The position numbers and the translations under genes were made by a program. From Immersiella caudata (lineage: Eukaryota; Ascomycota; Sordariomycetes; Sordariales; Lasiosphaeriaceae), in assembly GCA_030512335.1 (NCBI GenBank), contig JAULSU010000004.1:496001-560000 (forward strand): 64,000 nt of DNA. The letters are read 5' to 3'. Each line of letters starts with the position of its first letter. Within the stretch, counting starts at the first letter, position 1. This document shows, piece after piece, positions 1 to 10,987 of this stretch. The notes beneath the pieces are model-generated. The model saw only the letters and a list, made by a program, of their open reading frames with translations, was not told where the DNA came from and ran no database searches.

Positions 1-538
1 AGGACAGCGCTGGGGGAAAGACCGAGAGAAAGTAAGCAGGGATTGGAAATCGGGAATCAGGAAAAGCGATTGTTTCTAGGTTGTTGTACGCGGGCTTTTT
101 TCGGCGCAGGTCGGTTTCTGGGTTTGAATTGCAATGCGGGAGCCAAAAAGGAGTGCGCTTTCCCCGCGTCCGATCGGAGAAGTCGAAGAGGGCAGGCGCG
201 ACCCTTGTCAAATGACAACTTGATTTTCGCCCTTGCTAGGAAGAAATACCATTCTGAACTCTGTGAATTCCCATGCCTCCTCCTCTCTGGTGGCTTTCGC
301 GCATTTCGTATTATCGGCGCGGTTTCTTCGTCACACGGTGATGCCGAATGTTACGCAAACAAGGGCGACAGCGTCCAATCATCGTCCGCGGAGCAGAAGG
401 AACGCACCCCAACCAGGGGCCAACGGCTGTGATAAAGTCTCACTGTCAGCAGCTAAAAACCCAAAACCGAGTTTCCCCCATTTCATCACCGCAGAAAGAC
501 CGTCGGTACCTACCTCAATCCGCTCCGCAACACCCACC
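1..538. other. 5' flank without recognised gene
   Basis: No ORF here resembles a known family and no splice-supported exon is seen. It probably holds the promoter and 5' UTR of the DUF1304 gene that starts at 539. Confidence 0.5.
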
Positions 539-901
539 ATGGCTTTACTTTCTGCCATCGCCACAGGCTTGATCGCCATCCTCCACGTCTACATCATGAT
601 CCTGGAAATGTTTCTCTGGACAAAGCCACGCGGCCGCAAAGCATTCGGTTTGACCGCCGATTTCGCCGAGAAGAGCAAAGCCCTCGCCCAAAATCAAGGC
701 CTCTATAACGGATTTCTCGCCGCAGGTCTCCTGTGGGGACTGCTTCACCCCGATCCCGACTTCGCCATCCAAATTCGGCTGTTCTTCCTTGGCTGCATCG
801 TCGTCGCTGGCGTGTTCGGTGCTGCGACTGCCAACTCCCGCATCTTGTTCGTCCAGGCTATTCCGGCAGCCCTTGCGACGCTCGCTGTACTTTTTGGCTA
901 G
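539..901 (+). CDS. DUF1304 family membrane protein
   Basis: A single exon encodes 120 residues. The ATG at 539 follows a CACCC context and gives the usual family length; the frame stays open upstream but without a better start. Family hallmarks are the N-terminal helix followed by LEMFLWTKPRGRKAFGL and later NQGLYNGFLAAGLLWGL (about residues 58-74). Four hydrophobic segments are visible, so this is a small polytopic membrane protein. DUF1304 proteins are common in bacteria and fungi, and their biochemical role is not established. Identification is confident; function is unknown. Confidence 0.88.
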   Translation: MALLSAIATGLIAILHVYIMILEMFLWTKPRGRKAFGLTADFAEKSKALAQNQGLYNGFLAAGLLWGLLHPDPDFAIQIRLFFLGCIVVAGVFGAATANSRILFVQAIPAALATLAVLFG

Positions 902-1259
902 TGTCTGCGGGTCGTCGGTGATTGATACTGACGCGATGTTGTAAGACTGGCTCGAAAGGGGAAAGGGAGATGCCGACACTGGGTGGTGTCCACACTGGAC
1001 CCGCCATGGGAAGCACCGTCAAGCGCAGGAAGGAGTGCTTATGTTGGGATACAATGAAATCTTTCATTACTGTCGCAAGTTCAATATCTGGTTGTGCTTC
1101 TCGTTTTTTTGTCTGTATTCATTCGTCTCCTCCCGCGTGCAGAAAGCCAGATAAATCAGATCAAGGAGACATTCAAACCATTTTCCAACCCATTTCCAGC
1201 AACCCTATTTCCTGCTCGTCCATGACCACAGTCGGAACCACAAGCATGTAGTCCAACCC
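902..1259. other. Convergent 3' intergenic region
   Basis: This lies between the end of the DUF1304 gene (+) and the end of the zinc-finger gene (-). It presumably holds both 3' UTRs. No other feature is seen. Confidence 0.5.
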
Positions 1260-2820
1260 CTATTGAAACCCACCGTTTCCTCCAACATCATGCTGGCTTT
1301 GGTGACGGTACTGGCCACTCTGATACTGGCCGGCAGTTCCGACGGGCCAACCGGTGAATTCCAAACTTCGGGATGGATCATGAGCTTGGCCATACTGCGC
1401 AGCCAGTTCAGGGGCTTGAACCATGGTCGCCGGCGTTGTTTGATAAGCGGAATAAGTTTGTTGACCCATGGTGCCTATACCGAGCGAATCCGCCATCCCC
1501 ATGGGAAGTTGTTCGTCAGAGGTAGTCGGGGAAGTACTGGCACCCGGCTTTGGCATTAGAAGAGCGTTTGACTTTGGGAGTGTCTGTGAAGGACTCTTCC
1601 CCTTCTGTCGCCCAGCCTTGGTGGATGGCTCCCGCGTGTCAGCAATAGGAGTATTCTTCTCGCTGGATTTCAAGCGTTTCCCAGCGTATGCTTTTTCCCA
1701 TCCCTCCCGAGCCCAAGCGATGAACTCGCCACACTGCACTGCAGAGATGCCATAGGCTTGAGCGAACTGATCAAGTATTCGCTCCATTTCAGAAGGCTCG
1801 ACGACGAAATATGGCTCATAGTCTGTTCGATGTAGTTAGCAGACAGCCCTGGAGTCAAATCGCCCCTCCACCGAGGTTTGCCTGGGGACAACCACATACC
1901 GCCAGCCGGGATAGGTCCAGTCCAATCCGGGAAAAACTCGGACCAGAGTTTCACCCATGTGTCAATTTTACTGTGGCCCTTCCTGTCTCGAAGTTTCTCA
2001 CGCCGGCTGGCTGAGATATCCTCCTTGTGGTCGTCTCGGAGATGTTTCCTGTCGTAAACTGTCAGAGGATGACTCTTGGTCAATCAAGAGGTAGCAACGA
2101 GAAAAGCCTGGTACGTACTTGATGGCGTGAAAGTCGCTGAATGCCAAGCCGCACTTTTTGTAGCGGCGGACGGTGTACACGTCCTTCTTTCCCTTCCGAA
2201 GGGGGCATCCCCACCACCCTCCCTCCGGCGCAGGAGGCACTTGTTGCGCAGGGCTCATCCCTTCATCGTTGCCACGATCTCCATCCTCATGGTTACCGTC
2301 GCCGCTGAAGGACCCACCGTTGTCGTTTCCTCCAGCGCTCCCCTTCGAGAACCCCTGGTTGCTACTGGTACCATGCTTCCGGCTTCCATGTCCTTGCGGA
2401 CGGCTGGAGCTGCCGCCCTGGGACGAACCATGGGGCACTTGTCTCGGGATGTAGGCCTGCAGGACATCGAGCTGTGAGGGGAAGCCAAGGTGAGAGGTAT
2501 TGGTCAGCCAGAAGCTCGGTCATAGGATACCCGAAACGAAAAAGAGTGTTCGTACATCGCCATGGCTGTAAGATGGCTCGTAGGCACCGTCGTAATCATC
2601 ATACGAATCATTGATTGTCATGGCGGTCAAGGCCCTGGTCATACCGGCCAGATTTCCTTCAAGGCCGCCCCTTGGAACTCCCTGCAGATAGTTAGCGGCC
2701 AGGCGGTTGAATTCGAGTATCCTGAGGGGAAATTACATGGTCGCGGAAAATTCCGAAGTCGTCCTTGCGGGAGAAGTCTGTGGTATCTCTTCCACCCTGG
2801 ACCTGGATGCCGGCGGCCAT
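1260..2820 (-). CDS. Fungal C2H2-type zinc-finger-domain protein
   Basis: Model: join of 2820-2737, 2681-2556, 2471-2119, 2072-1900 and 1822-1260 on the minus strand, 432 residues, all phases matching. Introns are 2682-2736, 2472-2555, 2073-2118 (short, 46 bp) and 1823-1899, and three have CTAAC or CTGAC branch sites. A Ser/Gly/Asn-rich N-terminus is followed by a Cys/His region: GCPLRKGKKD, then KKCGLAF, then RKHLRDDHKED across the third intron. Next come a basic helix and the motif KLWSEFFPDWTGPIPAG. This layout (CP-x-C, then H-x4-H, then a W-x-LFP-type motif) is typical of a large fungal family annotated as C2H2-type domain proteins. The C-terminus is Gln/Ser-rich. DNA or RNA binding is inferred, not shown. 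A relative lies at 48007-49264. Confidence 0.72.
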
Positions 2821-4356
2821 TGTGCGATGCGGGGAGAAGGATAGAGCGAAAGTACGTAGAAATGAACTGATAGTTGAAGCCCGGGGATTGATGTGGGGAA
2901 CTGGTTGGATGTTGGAGATAGGGGCTTCAGAGGAGGTCCACAAGACGCTCTTTATAGAGACCAAGGCACGATATCTGAGGATTGCGGCTCCATGACGGCA
3001 TCGAGATGGAGAAGATACTGATTTTCAGGGCTGCATTGCAGGACGGTAGATAGCACGCGAGGTGGCTGACATGTTGGCAGGAGCTACGCTATGCAGTCTC
3101 CGCTCAAGACGCAGTGGGGAGTACCCCTGAATCCTACTGATTGGATTTATCCCGACTCGACTGAATAACCCCCGAATCGCATGATCCGTTGATCTTGCCG
3201 CTCACCGAGAATGCTATCAGCCCTTTCTGTCGGAACCAGTGTCCAATGACCAAGTGTCCATTCCGTCTGATGCGGGGCGAAGTGTCCATCCTAGGTTGTG
3301 TCATGAATCTCCAGTCCGCCGCCAAGTAGGCCCAGCGCATTATATTTGCGCGGAGTTGACTTTTGCACACAGTAGGAGGTACCTCCTACACCACCTTATT
3401 CTGCGGTGGCCGACTTACAACCGCCAATCTTCCACCGTGCGAGTGTTCTGGAGCTACTGCACGACCGCCAATGCCTCACAACCGTTACCACACACACCCT
3501 ACCCGTGGTATACGCCGGCTTTGAGCGTGTGGTAGCCGTTGTCAACTTGCCAGCGGCATCACCAGGACTCAAAGGGAACGGAAACTCGGTCGTGTGGCCC
3601 AAAGCGCCCCCAAATGGCCACCCTCCCTAACATATATCGCTGCCCTACTGCACAGCATGGGCAAAAGTCATATAGCCGCGATGGTGTAACGCGTCGAGGC
3701 TCCAATACAAGCGCGCCATCTCATACAACTCCGCCACGCGCGCCGCATGTGCAGCGGGCCGTTGAGATGCGGCCGCACCCCCCTCTCCCCTCAACACCAA
3801 GCGCAGCAAGGCTGTCTGCATCGCGCCCTGGTCTCCGCACAGACGGTGGCGACAGAGTTTGAAGCTGGAATGCGCTGCGATGCATTGTCTAGGCCGTGGT
3901 GTGGTGGTGAAGTGTCGAGGTGAGAAGAGTTGAGAAGGTGCGAAGCGAGCATTTGGCCATTTTGGCCCCCTTCCGACCACCCTTTGCTTTGAGGTGTCAA
4001 AACACGTCACCCACACCTCGAAGAGCGGTCAGTCGGTTGTTTGTGCTGCATAGAATCCAGGAGAACACTGAGGCGGCCGCCACGGTCCCGAGTGTTGAAA
4101 CAGGCGCCGAACCTTCCACTGACACACCTTGACGGCCGCTCCTGATGTTGATTTTGGACCCCACCAATTTCACCACCAATTTTGGTGGGACAACGGCGGC
4201 CAAAAGGCCGGAACACAGGGTCCGTGCACCTCTCCTGAACACGGCAACACGTGACTCGGGATTATTCCGGCAAACCATGGCTCAACTCTCCCGCTTTGGG
4301 GTCAAGCTGCACTGCGGGACCCAATTTCTCCAAAGAGCATCTCGATCATCGCGACG
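2821..4356. other. Divergent intergenic region (1.5 kb)
   Basis: This lies between the divergent zinc-finger gene (-) and TAF6 (+). ORFs are short, overlap on both strands and match nothing I recognise. It probably carries both promoters. Confidence 0.5.
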
Positions 4357-5807
4357 ATGGCTGCGGCGGACGCCCCCAAGCTCCTGTGGAACCAGGACAA
4401 CGTTCGAGACGTCGCCGAATCAATCGGGATATCGCTTGCCGAAGAGCCGCTGCGCATCCTCACCCAAGATGTCGAGTACCGCATCGGCCAAGTCATCATC
4501 GAGGCGCTGCGCTTCATGCGCGCCGCAAACCGCACCACCCTGACCGTCCAGGACGTGTCGCAAGCCCTCCGAGTTCTCGACGTCGAGCCTCTCTACGGAT
4601 ACGAGTCGACGCGACCGCTGCGCTACGGCGAAGCCAGCCTTGGCCCCGGCCAGCCGCTCTTCTACATCGACGACGAGGAGGTGGACTTCGAGAAGCTGAT
4701 CAACGCGCCCCTCCCCAAGGTGCCTCGGGACGTCAGTTTTACAGGTAGGCGGCACCGTTGGCCCAGATACGAGGCTGGCGCAAAAGTGCTAATTCTTTTC
4801 CAGCGCATTGGCTTGCCGTCGAGGGCGTCCAGCCTTCCATTCCCCAGAATCCCACGACCGCCGAAACCTCGTCGAAAGAGCTCCTGCCCAAAGGCCCCGG
4901 CGCCAACCCCGCGCTGGCAGCGCTTGCCGGCAACGACAACGTCTCCTTCCGACCCTCGGTTAAGCATGTCATTAGTAAAGAGCTTATCCTCTACTTCGAC
5001 AAAATCCAAGCAGCCGTACTGGATGACGATCCTGACGACGAAAAGACAAGGTTGCGCGCTGCAGCTCTGGCATCGGTTCGCGCCGACCCTGGCCTACATC
5101 AACTCGTGCCATATTTCGTCACATTTATCACAAATCAAGTTACGCACCGGCTCGATGATCTATTTGTCCTGCGCCAGATGATGGAGCTCGCGGAGGCTGT
5201 CATCCAGAACCCCAACCTCTTCCTCGACCCATATGCTAGTACCATCTCAGCCCCCGTCCTCACATGTCTGATGTCGCGCAAGCTGGGCGGCTCGGATGAG
5301 GGCACGGATGCGATCCAAGACCAATACCGACTGCGCGAGCTGGCCGCTAGCCTCCTTGGGACCATTGCGAAGAAGTACGGCAAGACTAATGCTCTTTTGC
5401 GCCCCAAACTGACGCGAACATGCCTTAAACACTTCCTCGATCCGACACGCTCGCCGGCTGTGCTCTTTGGCGCCATCAGCGGACTGTCGGCTGCAGGCGG
5501 TCCGGAGGCTGTGCGGGTGCTGGTGCTGCCCAACATGAGGGACTTCGACGCGGCGATTTTGCGGCCTCTTCAGGAGAAGGGCGAATCCAGCAGATTGGAG
5601 TTTGAGGCCTTGGTAGGTGGCATCATGAAGGCCATCGAGACATTGGTTGCGGGTGTGGCTGTGTCCAACGGGGTCAATGGTATGGACTTGTCGAGGGAGG
5701 CGGAGCAAGTCACCGAATTTTTGGGCCCTGTTATTGGACAACGAGTTGAACAACTCGGCAACCACGCCCTAAACAGGGCGATCCTCGAGGTCAAGCATCT
5801 GGAGTAG
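4357..5807 (+). CDS. TAF6: Transcription initiation factor TFIID subunit 6
   Basis: Model: join of 4357-4744 and 4804-5807, 463 residues. The 59-bp intron (4745-4803) has GTAGGC and TTCCAG ends, and phase 1 is restored. Residues about 5-75 form a histone fold (KLLWNQDNVRDVAESIGI, then LTVQDVSQALRVLDVEPLYG). The linker carries the family's YIDDEEVDFEKLI segment. The C-terminal half (about 175-440) is the TAF6 HEAT-like domain, with helices such as LHQLVPYFVTFI and LRELAASLLGTIAKKYG. TAF6 pairs with TAF9 in TFIID and, in yeast, is also found in SAGA; it acts in nuclear RNA polymerase II initiation. The gene converges with SDH3. Confidence 0.95.
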
Positions 5808-6294
5808 GATCCCTAGAGGCTTTCAGGTCGGTGGCAGTTTTGCGAGACTCTCATAAAAGCGTGGCGTTTTGGTTCACCGGTAGGAAAGGGAAAGGGATGG
5901 TAAGAAATAGCAGCACTCTCCGAGACATTTAATCTCTTCGCCTCACTTTGTTCATAACATTAGACCGCATGGCTCAGCGGTAATTCAGGGTTGTAGATGA
6001 GGATGGAAACAAGTGATTGGTTCCTAATGATGCCCATTGACAAAGAAACACGGTCTTTTGCGACTGGAATAACCAATACATGCTGCCCCCCTGCCCGTCT
6101 AGCATCCCGCATCACCAGCTATCGTCACAACTTGGTGTCCTGCTTTGCCAGCGCACCTTCTCCGCCTCCCCTTCGCCCCCTTCTCCTCCTCGGATAGTAT
6201 TCCTACCCAATTCTATAACCTCCAGAAGTTGCAGTGTCGTATTACGCCCTCCTCCCAATTGCCACCTCATCCATGGCTGTGACCCTCTATCCCC
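5808..6294. other. Convergent 3' region of TAF6 and SDH3
   Basis: Non-coding spacer between two convergent genes, presumably their 3' UTRs. Nothing else is recognised. Confidence 0.5.
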
Positions 6295-7070
6295 TCAAAG
6301 GAAGAAAGCAAGGTACAAGCCACTAACGATGGACGCACCCCACAGGTACCATCCCGTCTGGACAATCGTCCTCCGCTTAAACGACGATACCAACGCAGTG
6401 TCGAAAACCAAGTGACGCACACCGTTGAGTGCGTGGAAAGCAAACGGCCACGCAAGCACAAACTTGATCGCGCCCTTGCCGGCCAGCGGCAGTGCACCCA
6501 TGGCGGCGGCGAGGGACGCGCTCTCGAGGTGCCAGCCTAGCAGAGGCGCGGCGAGGTACGAGGCGCCAAAGATGTACATGGCGCCGCTGAAGCCGGCGCC
6601 CGTGAAGCGCTGCCAGATGGAACCGCCGAACCAGGTTTGGGACTTGTCGTAGATGTCGAGGTGGGGGGAGACGGGGCGGAGGAGGCGCTGCTTGGCGAGG
6701 ATGGCGTTGGCGTCTGAAGGGGTGAGCTTTTGGGTTGCGACGGGTCTTGAGGGAGGGAGGAGACGTTAGTTAGGTCGAGGGATAGGAGAGGGATGGTGGA
6801 CGGGGAGGCGCACCTTGTCTGCATTGCGGAGATGGGGGGGGCGACGGCGAGACGGGCTACGTTGGCGGTGAAGAAGGCATCGGACTTTGCGGCCACTACG
6901 ACTCAATTGTTAGCCGGATCGCGCGGATTGTAGGTGCTCCCGGGTCTCCCGCGATTGCGCGCCGTGGTCGAGAGAATGCTTCCTCTTTTCCCATCGGGAG
7001 ATCGCGGGTCGGGGCCAATTGAGTGCGTACCTCGGCGGAGCGCCGTCGTTCCTACGCGCTGGGCAATCAT
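6295..7070 (-). CDS. SDH3: Succinate dehydrogenase cytochrome b560 subunit
   Basis: Model: join of 7070-7031, 6895-6814 and 6745-6295, 190 residues. Introns are 6896-7030 (CTAAC branch) and 6746-6813. The ATG at 7070 starts an Arg-rich, acid-free leader (MIAQRVGTTALRRV), as expected for mitochondrial import. The SdhC signature RPVSPHLDIY lies at residues 64-73. Three membrane helices follow, and His145 in FHALNGVRHL is the conserved heme b ligand position. The protein anchors complex II in the inner mitochondrial membrane and helps form the ubiquinone site, which is the target of SDHI fungicides in this subunit family. Length is normal for fungi. The frame opens upstream of exon 2 with a GTG, but the spliced model gives the expected targeting peptide. 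Confidence 0.93.
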
Positions 7071-8205
7071 GGCTGCGGATGTAATGCTATTCCAACCGGG
7101 GACCGCGGCGACGTCGCTGGCTGCAATACTGCGTGTTTTGTTGAAATCGGAGTTTGACGTCGACGATGTTCCTGACTCTCGGGTCGATCCCGGCAACTGG
7201 AGGAGACCGCTCGGCACCTCGGCCCACCGAGGGCCAATCAGATCGCGGGCAAATCGAAAGCGTCTTGTGGTTGGCTGACCTGCTGCAGTCAAGCACGTGA
7301 AGGGCCCCACCCACCGAAACACCGACCTCAAAAAAATAAATTTTTTGGCGGTCGCTTCGGCTTTCTGGTTCTTCTCTTCTTTCTTCAGATAGTCACGAAT
7401 GCTCAACCGTGGTGTCGGCTCGTCCCCATTGCCGATGCATACACGGTGGAGGCACATTTTGTGTCTATGAGTGTTTGGAGAAGAACAGATCCGTCGTTAA
7501 TCTCAGTTTCCAGTTTCTTCTGTCTGGTTTCTGTTTCAAAAAGAGATCTACATTCCCTTGCCCACCAAGTGCTTGTGTCGCGTGTGTCGCGCTGTAGTGT
7601 TGTCAGCATGACACCAGTGCGAATTGTGAACTGCTTTGCATCGTAGTGGATGAATTGTTCCCTGCGCACATGTAAACACCCGGCAATTCATGTCCTGTCG
7701 GATCCAGCACTTTAGGTTCTGCGTTGGCCGTTTTCGAGGCGGCAGTACCGCTGGATGTCGGTCGAGACCACGGGGTCGGCGCACCTCGTCGCTCTTCTGG
7801 CAAGCCTCAAATACTACTACAGTCCGATGCCTCTCGCAAAATGTCTGGCCGTCGTCATTTCATAAACCTCAGCCTTCGGGGGCCAGCTCACGAGCTCGCT
7901 GGCCTGAGTGTGAGTGGAACTTCCCATGCACACAATGGTCTTGCAGCGAGCGGGCCAGCGAAGCCAGTCCTTGATGCCCGATACTCATGGAAAGGGAGGC
8001 CCACATGAGAGACCTTCGTCTCCACGACCGTGGCACACAATGCAGAGCACCCCCGCAATCATTCCCCTCCAGCAATGCTCAATTGTGTTCGTATTCCTGA
8101 ATGCCTGCTTTTGCTCTACCAAATCAACACCTACAAGCCAAAGGTATCACCGAACAAAACGCATCAACATCGGAACACTCCACCCAAGAGTCCTGGAGTC
8201 TGCCT
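7071..8205. other. Intergenic region, SDH3 promoter and TYS1 3' side
   Basis: Both flanking genes are on the minus strand. A CCAAT-like element (ggccaatcag) lies near 7230. ORFs in this stretch look random. No RNA gene or repeat is recognised. Confidence 0.45.
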
Positions 8206-9810
8206 CTACTGAGCAGGGGCTGGCGCCTCGGCACCATCCGCGGCGCCTTCTGGCTTCCCTCCACCGGGGTAGCGAGTGCCCTTGTTCTTGACCTTCTTTT
8301 CCTTCTTCTTCTTTTCCTCCAGGGGGTAAGCCTTCAGGGTGACCTCCTGCCACTCCTTAGAAGCCTGGTAATCGGCCTGGATGGGTGCGAGGAGGGCAGT
8401 GAGAGCCTTGGTGACAGCGGGCTTGAGAAGTTGAGGAGTCAACTAGAGATAAGTCAGCTATGCCGTCCAGGTATGCGGGGTGAGAGTGACATACAACATC
8501 GTTCTGGTAATCAGCGCTCATCTGAGCAGCCTCCGTGTAGACGAGCGGCGGCAGGCCATCCCGCTCACGGTCGACGTGGAACTTGCCATCGCCGTACAGA
8601 GTCGCAGCGGGAAGCAACACGAACTCGGTGAAAGCGAGAAGGCCGTTACCCTCAGCAACTCCAGGGGCTGCCTCTGCCTTCTTGATCTTCTTGGCGACCA
8701 CCTCAGGGGGATCCAACAGATCAATCTTGCTGTCTGATAGATTGTTAGTCTTTGCTTCTGATTATAGGTAGTTCGGACATACCGGGGTCGCTGGAGGACA
8801 TCTTTGACCCTTGGAGGCCAGGCACCATGGGGTTCATGATGTGTGCGCGCTTTGTAATGTCAGCCGAGCCAAACTAACTACAAGGGAACAGTGACAAGTA
8901 CCTCCTTGTATCCAAGCCTGGGAAGCCACTCCTTTGCAGCGGCGAACAGCTTTCTTTGATCCACACCGCCGAATTGGCAGTCGACCTTCAGGTACTCCTC
9001 GTCAAGAACCTGGAGAATGGGGTACAGGAGACCGGACAGAGGGGCGTTGTCAGACTGCTTGACAACCTCAGCGCCTGCCTTCTTGGCGTCGTGTTCGGAG
9101 ACGACCGAGCAAAGCTTATAGACGTCCATGATACTAAATATTTGATTAGCGTCCCAGTTCGGAGAAATCAAACCCAGGCGACGTGAACATACTACTCGGG
9201 ACTTTTCTGGTAAGAGCTGCCCAGGACGAACTCGAGCTTGTCCGTAGGGACTTTGACGGCCTTCAGGATAGACGTTATGCAGAACTTGTAGTACTGTGCC
9301 CTGTAGTTGACGAGCTCGATAGGGGCCTTGAGGTTGTCGAGGAACCCGTGGCTGGAGACGGTGAGCATTTCGGTCAAACTGCGGAGGGAGAGCCTCACTC
9401 ACATGTCGGCAAGAAGGACAATGACATGGCAGCCAGCTGCGAGCAATTGACCGATTTTCATGGCGGGAACGAAGTAACCGCAGTGAGGGCGACCTGTTGG
9501 GGAGTTAGTTTGCGGATATTGCCCTTCTCAGGGACAGCGAGGGAGTGCTAACCAGTTGTGGCGGTTCCTAGCGATCATAACTGTTAGCTGGTATTCCTTT
9601 GATGCAACGGTTGGAAAGCCTACCCCAGTAGATTCTCGGGTCACGCCCCTCGTTGAGCGCATTCTCCAGGATTTCTGGGTTGAGAACCTCAGCAAGGTTG
9701 ACGCGGATGAGTGCAAGCCGCTCCTCCTTGCTAAGTGACTTGACCTCGTCCGTCACAGTCAGCTTGGTGTCCGCCGCAGAGGCGAGCTTCTCATCTGTGG
9801 TTGCCGTCAT
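8206..9810 (-). CDS. TYS1: Cytosolic tyrosyl-tRNA synthetase
   Basis: Model: join of 9810-9624, 9567-9553, 9493-9403, 9351-9193, 9133-8902, 8849-8783, 8733-8495 and 8442-8206, 408 residues, all phases consistent. Exon 2 is a 15-nt microexon that completes YWGTATTGRPHCGYF. The class I ATP site appears as PHCG (residues 70-73) and KMSSS (244-248). The tyrosine-binding core YILQ-type segment and QFGGVDQRK are present. The C-terminus is Lys-rich (EEKKKKEKKVKNKG), as in yeast Tys1, and probably aids tRNA binding. The enzyme charges tRNA-Tyr in the cytosol; there is no mitochondrial leader. The gene is divergent from the permease gene at 10988. Confidence 0.95.
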
Positions 9811-10987
9811 GGTGGTGGTTGTTTAGGGTGTTGCGTCGAGATCGTCGATGCGGATCGCGGGGTTGGCTGCTGGGGTTGGACACGTTGAGTGTTTGCCCTA
9901 ATGTTTCGTCTGCGGAGTGAGTCAGAGAAGCGAATTTGAGGTTGTGGTCCCCCGCTTGCGCCTATCGGTGCGGTGGATGAACGCCGAATCGCTACACACA
10001 ACCGCAACAAGGCCTTCCCGAATGATGGTCCGGATATCTACTGTTCTCGCGTGTTCCTCTTCGTTCGTCGCCAATGTAGCCCGGTCTTTGACCCCGCCAA
10101 AATATTGGTGGTGAGATTTATTGCCCCTCCATCGAGGGCAACCCTATCCCTTATCCTTATCGATGCCCATTTCGCGGGGTTTTCTCCAACGCCACCAGCA
10201 AAAATAATTTGGCCCCATTTCAGGAGCTCTGAGTGGCGAGAACTGGGGGATTCTCGTTCTCAAGACCCTGCTTCACTTATCCAATGAGCCATTGTTAGAC
10301 AATAAGGAGCCCGGGTTTAGACTGCCTTGCATCGCCCTCGAGTGCTTCCACCTTGTTTTCACTGTCTTCCGACAGAACTCGTCGTCATTGGGTTCGCTCG
10401 CCGTTGCCCGAGACATTCATCTTAACAACCCCACATGAGTGGCCGCCACTCGACTTTGGATCCCGAGAACGAGTTTCCCATCTCCATGCATCCCTGTTTT
10501 CCCCAGATCAAAAGGGGGATCGGACCGTGATCGGTACGACACCGAGATATCGGAGCCGTAATGGTCTCTTTCCCGCATCGGGAGGCCCCCCTACTGCGGG
10601 CTGGCGCCTCCCTAATCCCCTCCGAGTGTTAGGCGGTGGGGCCAATCGGCTGTGCCATTGCGTCTCGCGAGCACGCAATCGATGGCAAGAGCCGTCGTGC
10701 ATCGTGGTTACCTCAAATGACCATCACAATCCGCACCTTACATCACGAATATGATCCTTCATCCTTTTTGCAACAACTTCATAAGAACATGATTTTACGG
10801 CCTGACGACTTGTTTTGCTGAGACCTCACGCTGAGCGTTTTTTTTTTCACCTCCTCTGCCACCGTGCATCACGACCCACACTCGCAGAGTCACCGAATCG
10901 CTAGTCCTCAATCACCGCGCCGTTGCGGCATTCCCCTTCGCCTAGATAGGAGCGCTGTCTCCGACCGGCAGGTCAACAGAGGCCAAA
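9811..10987. other. Divergent promoter region
   Basis: This separates TYS1 (-) and the permease (+). A T-rich pyrimidine tract lies near 10838-10853, about 140 bp before the permease ATG, as is common at fungal transcription starts. No further gene is recognised. Confidence 0.45.

Noticed and set aside
3645..4016. 123-codon minus-strand frame upstream of TAF6
   Set aside because: No domain, no splice support, overlapped by other frames.
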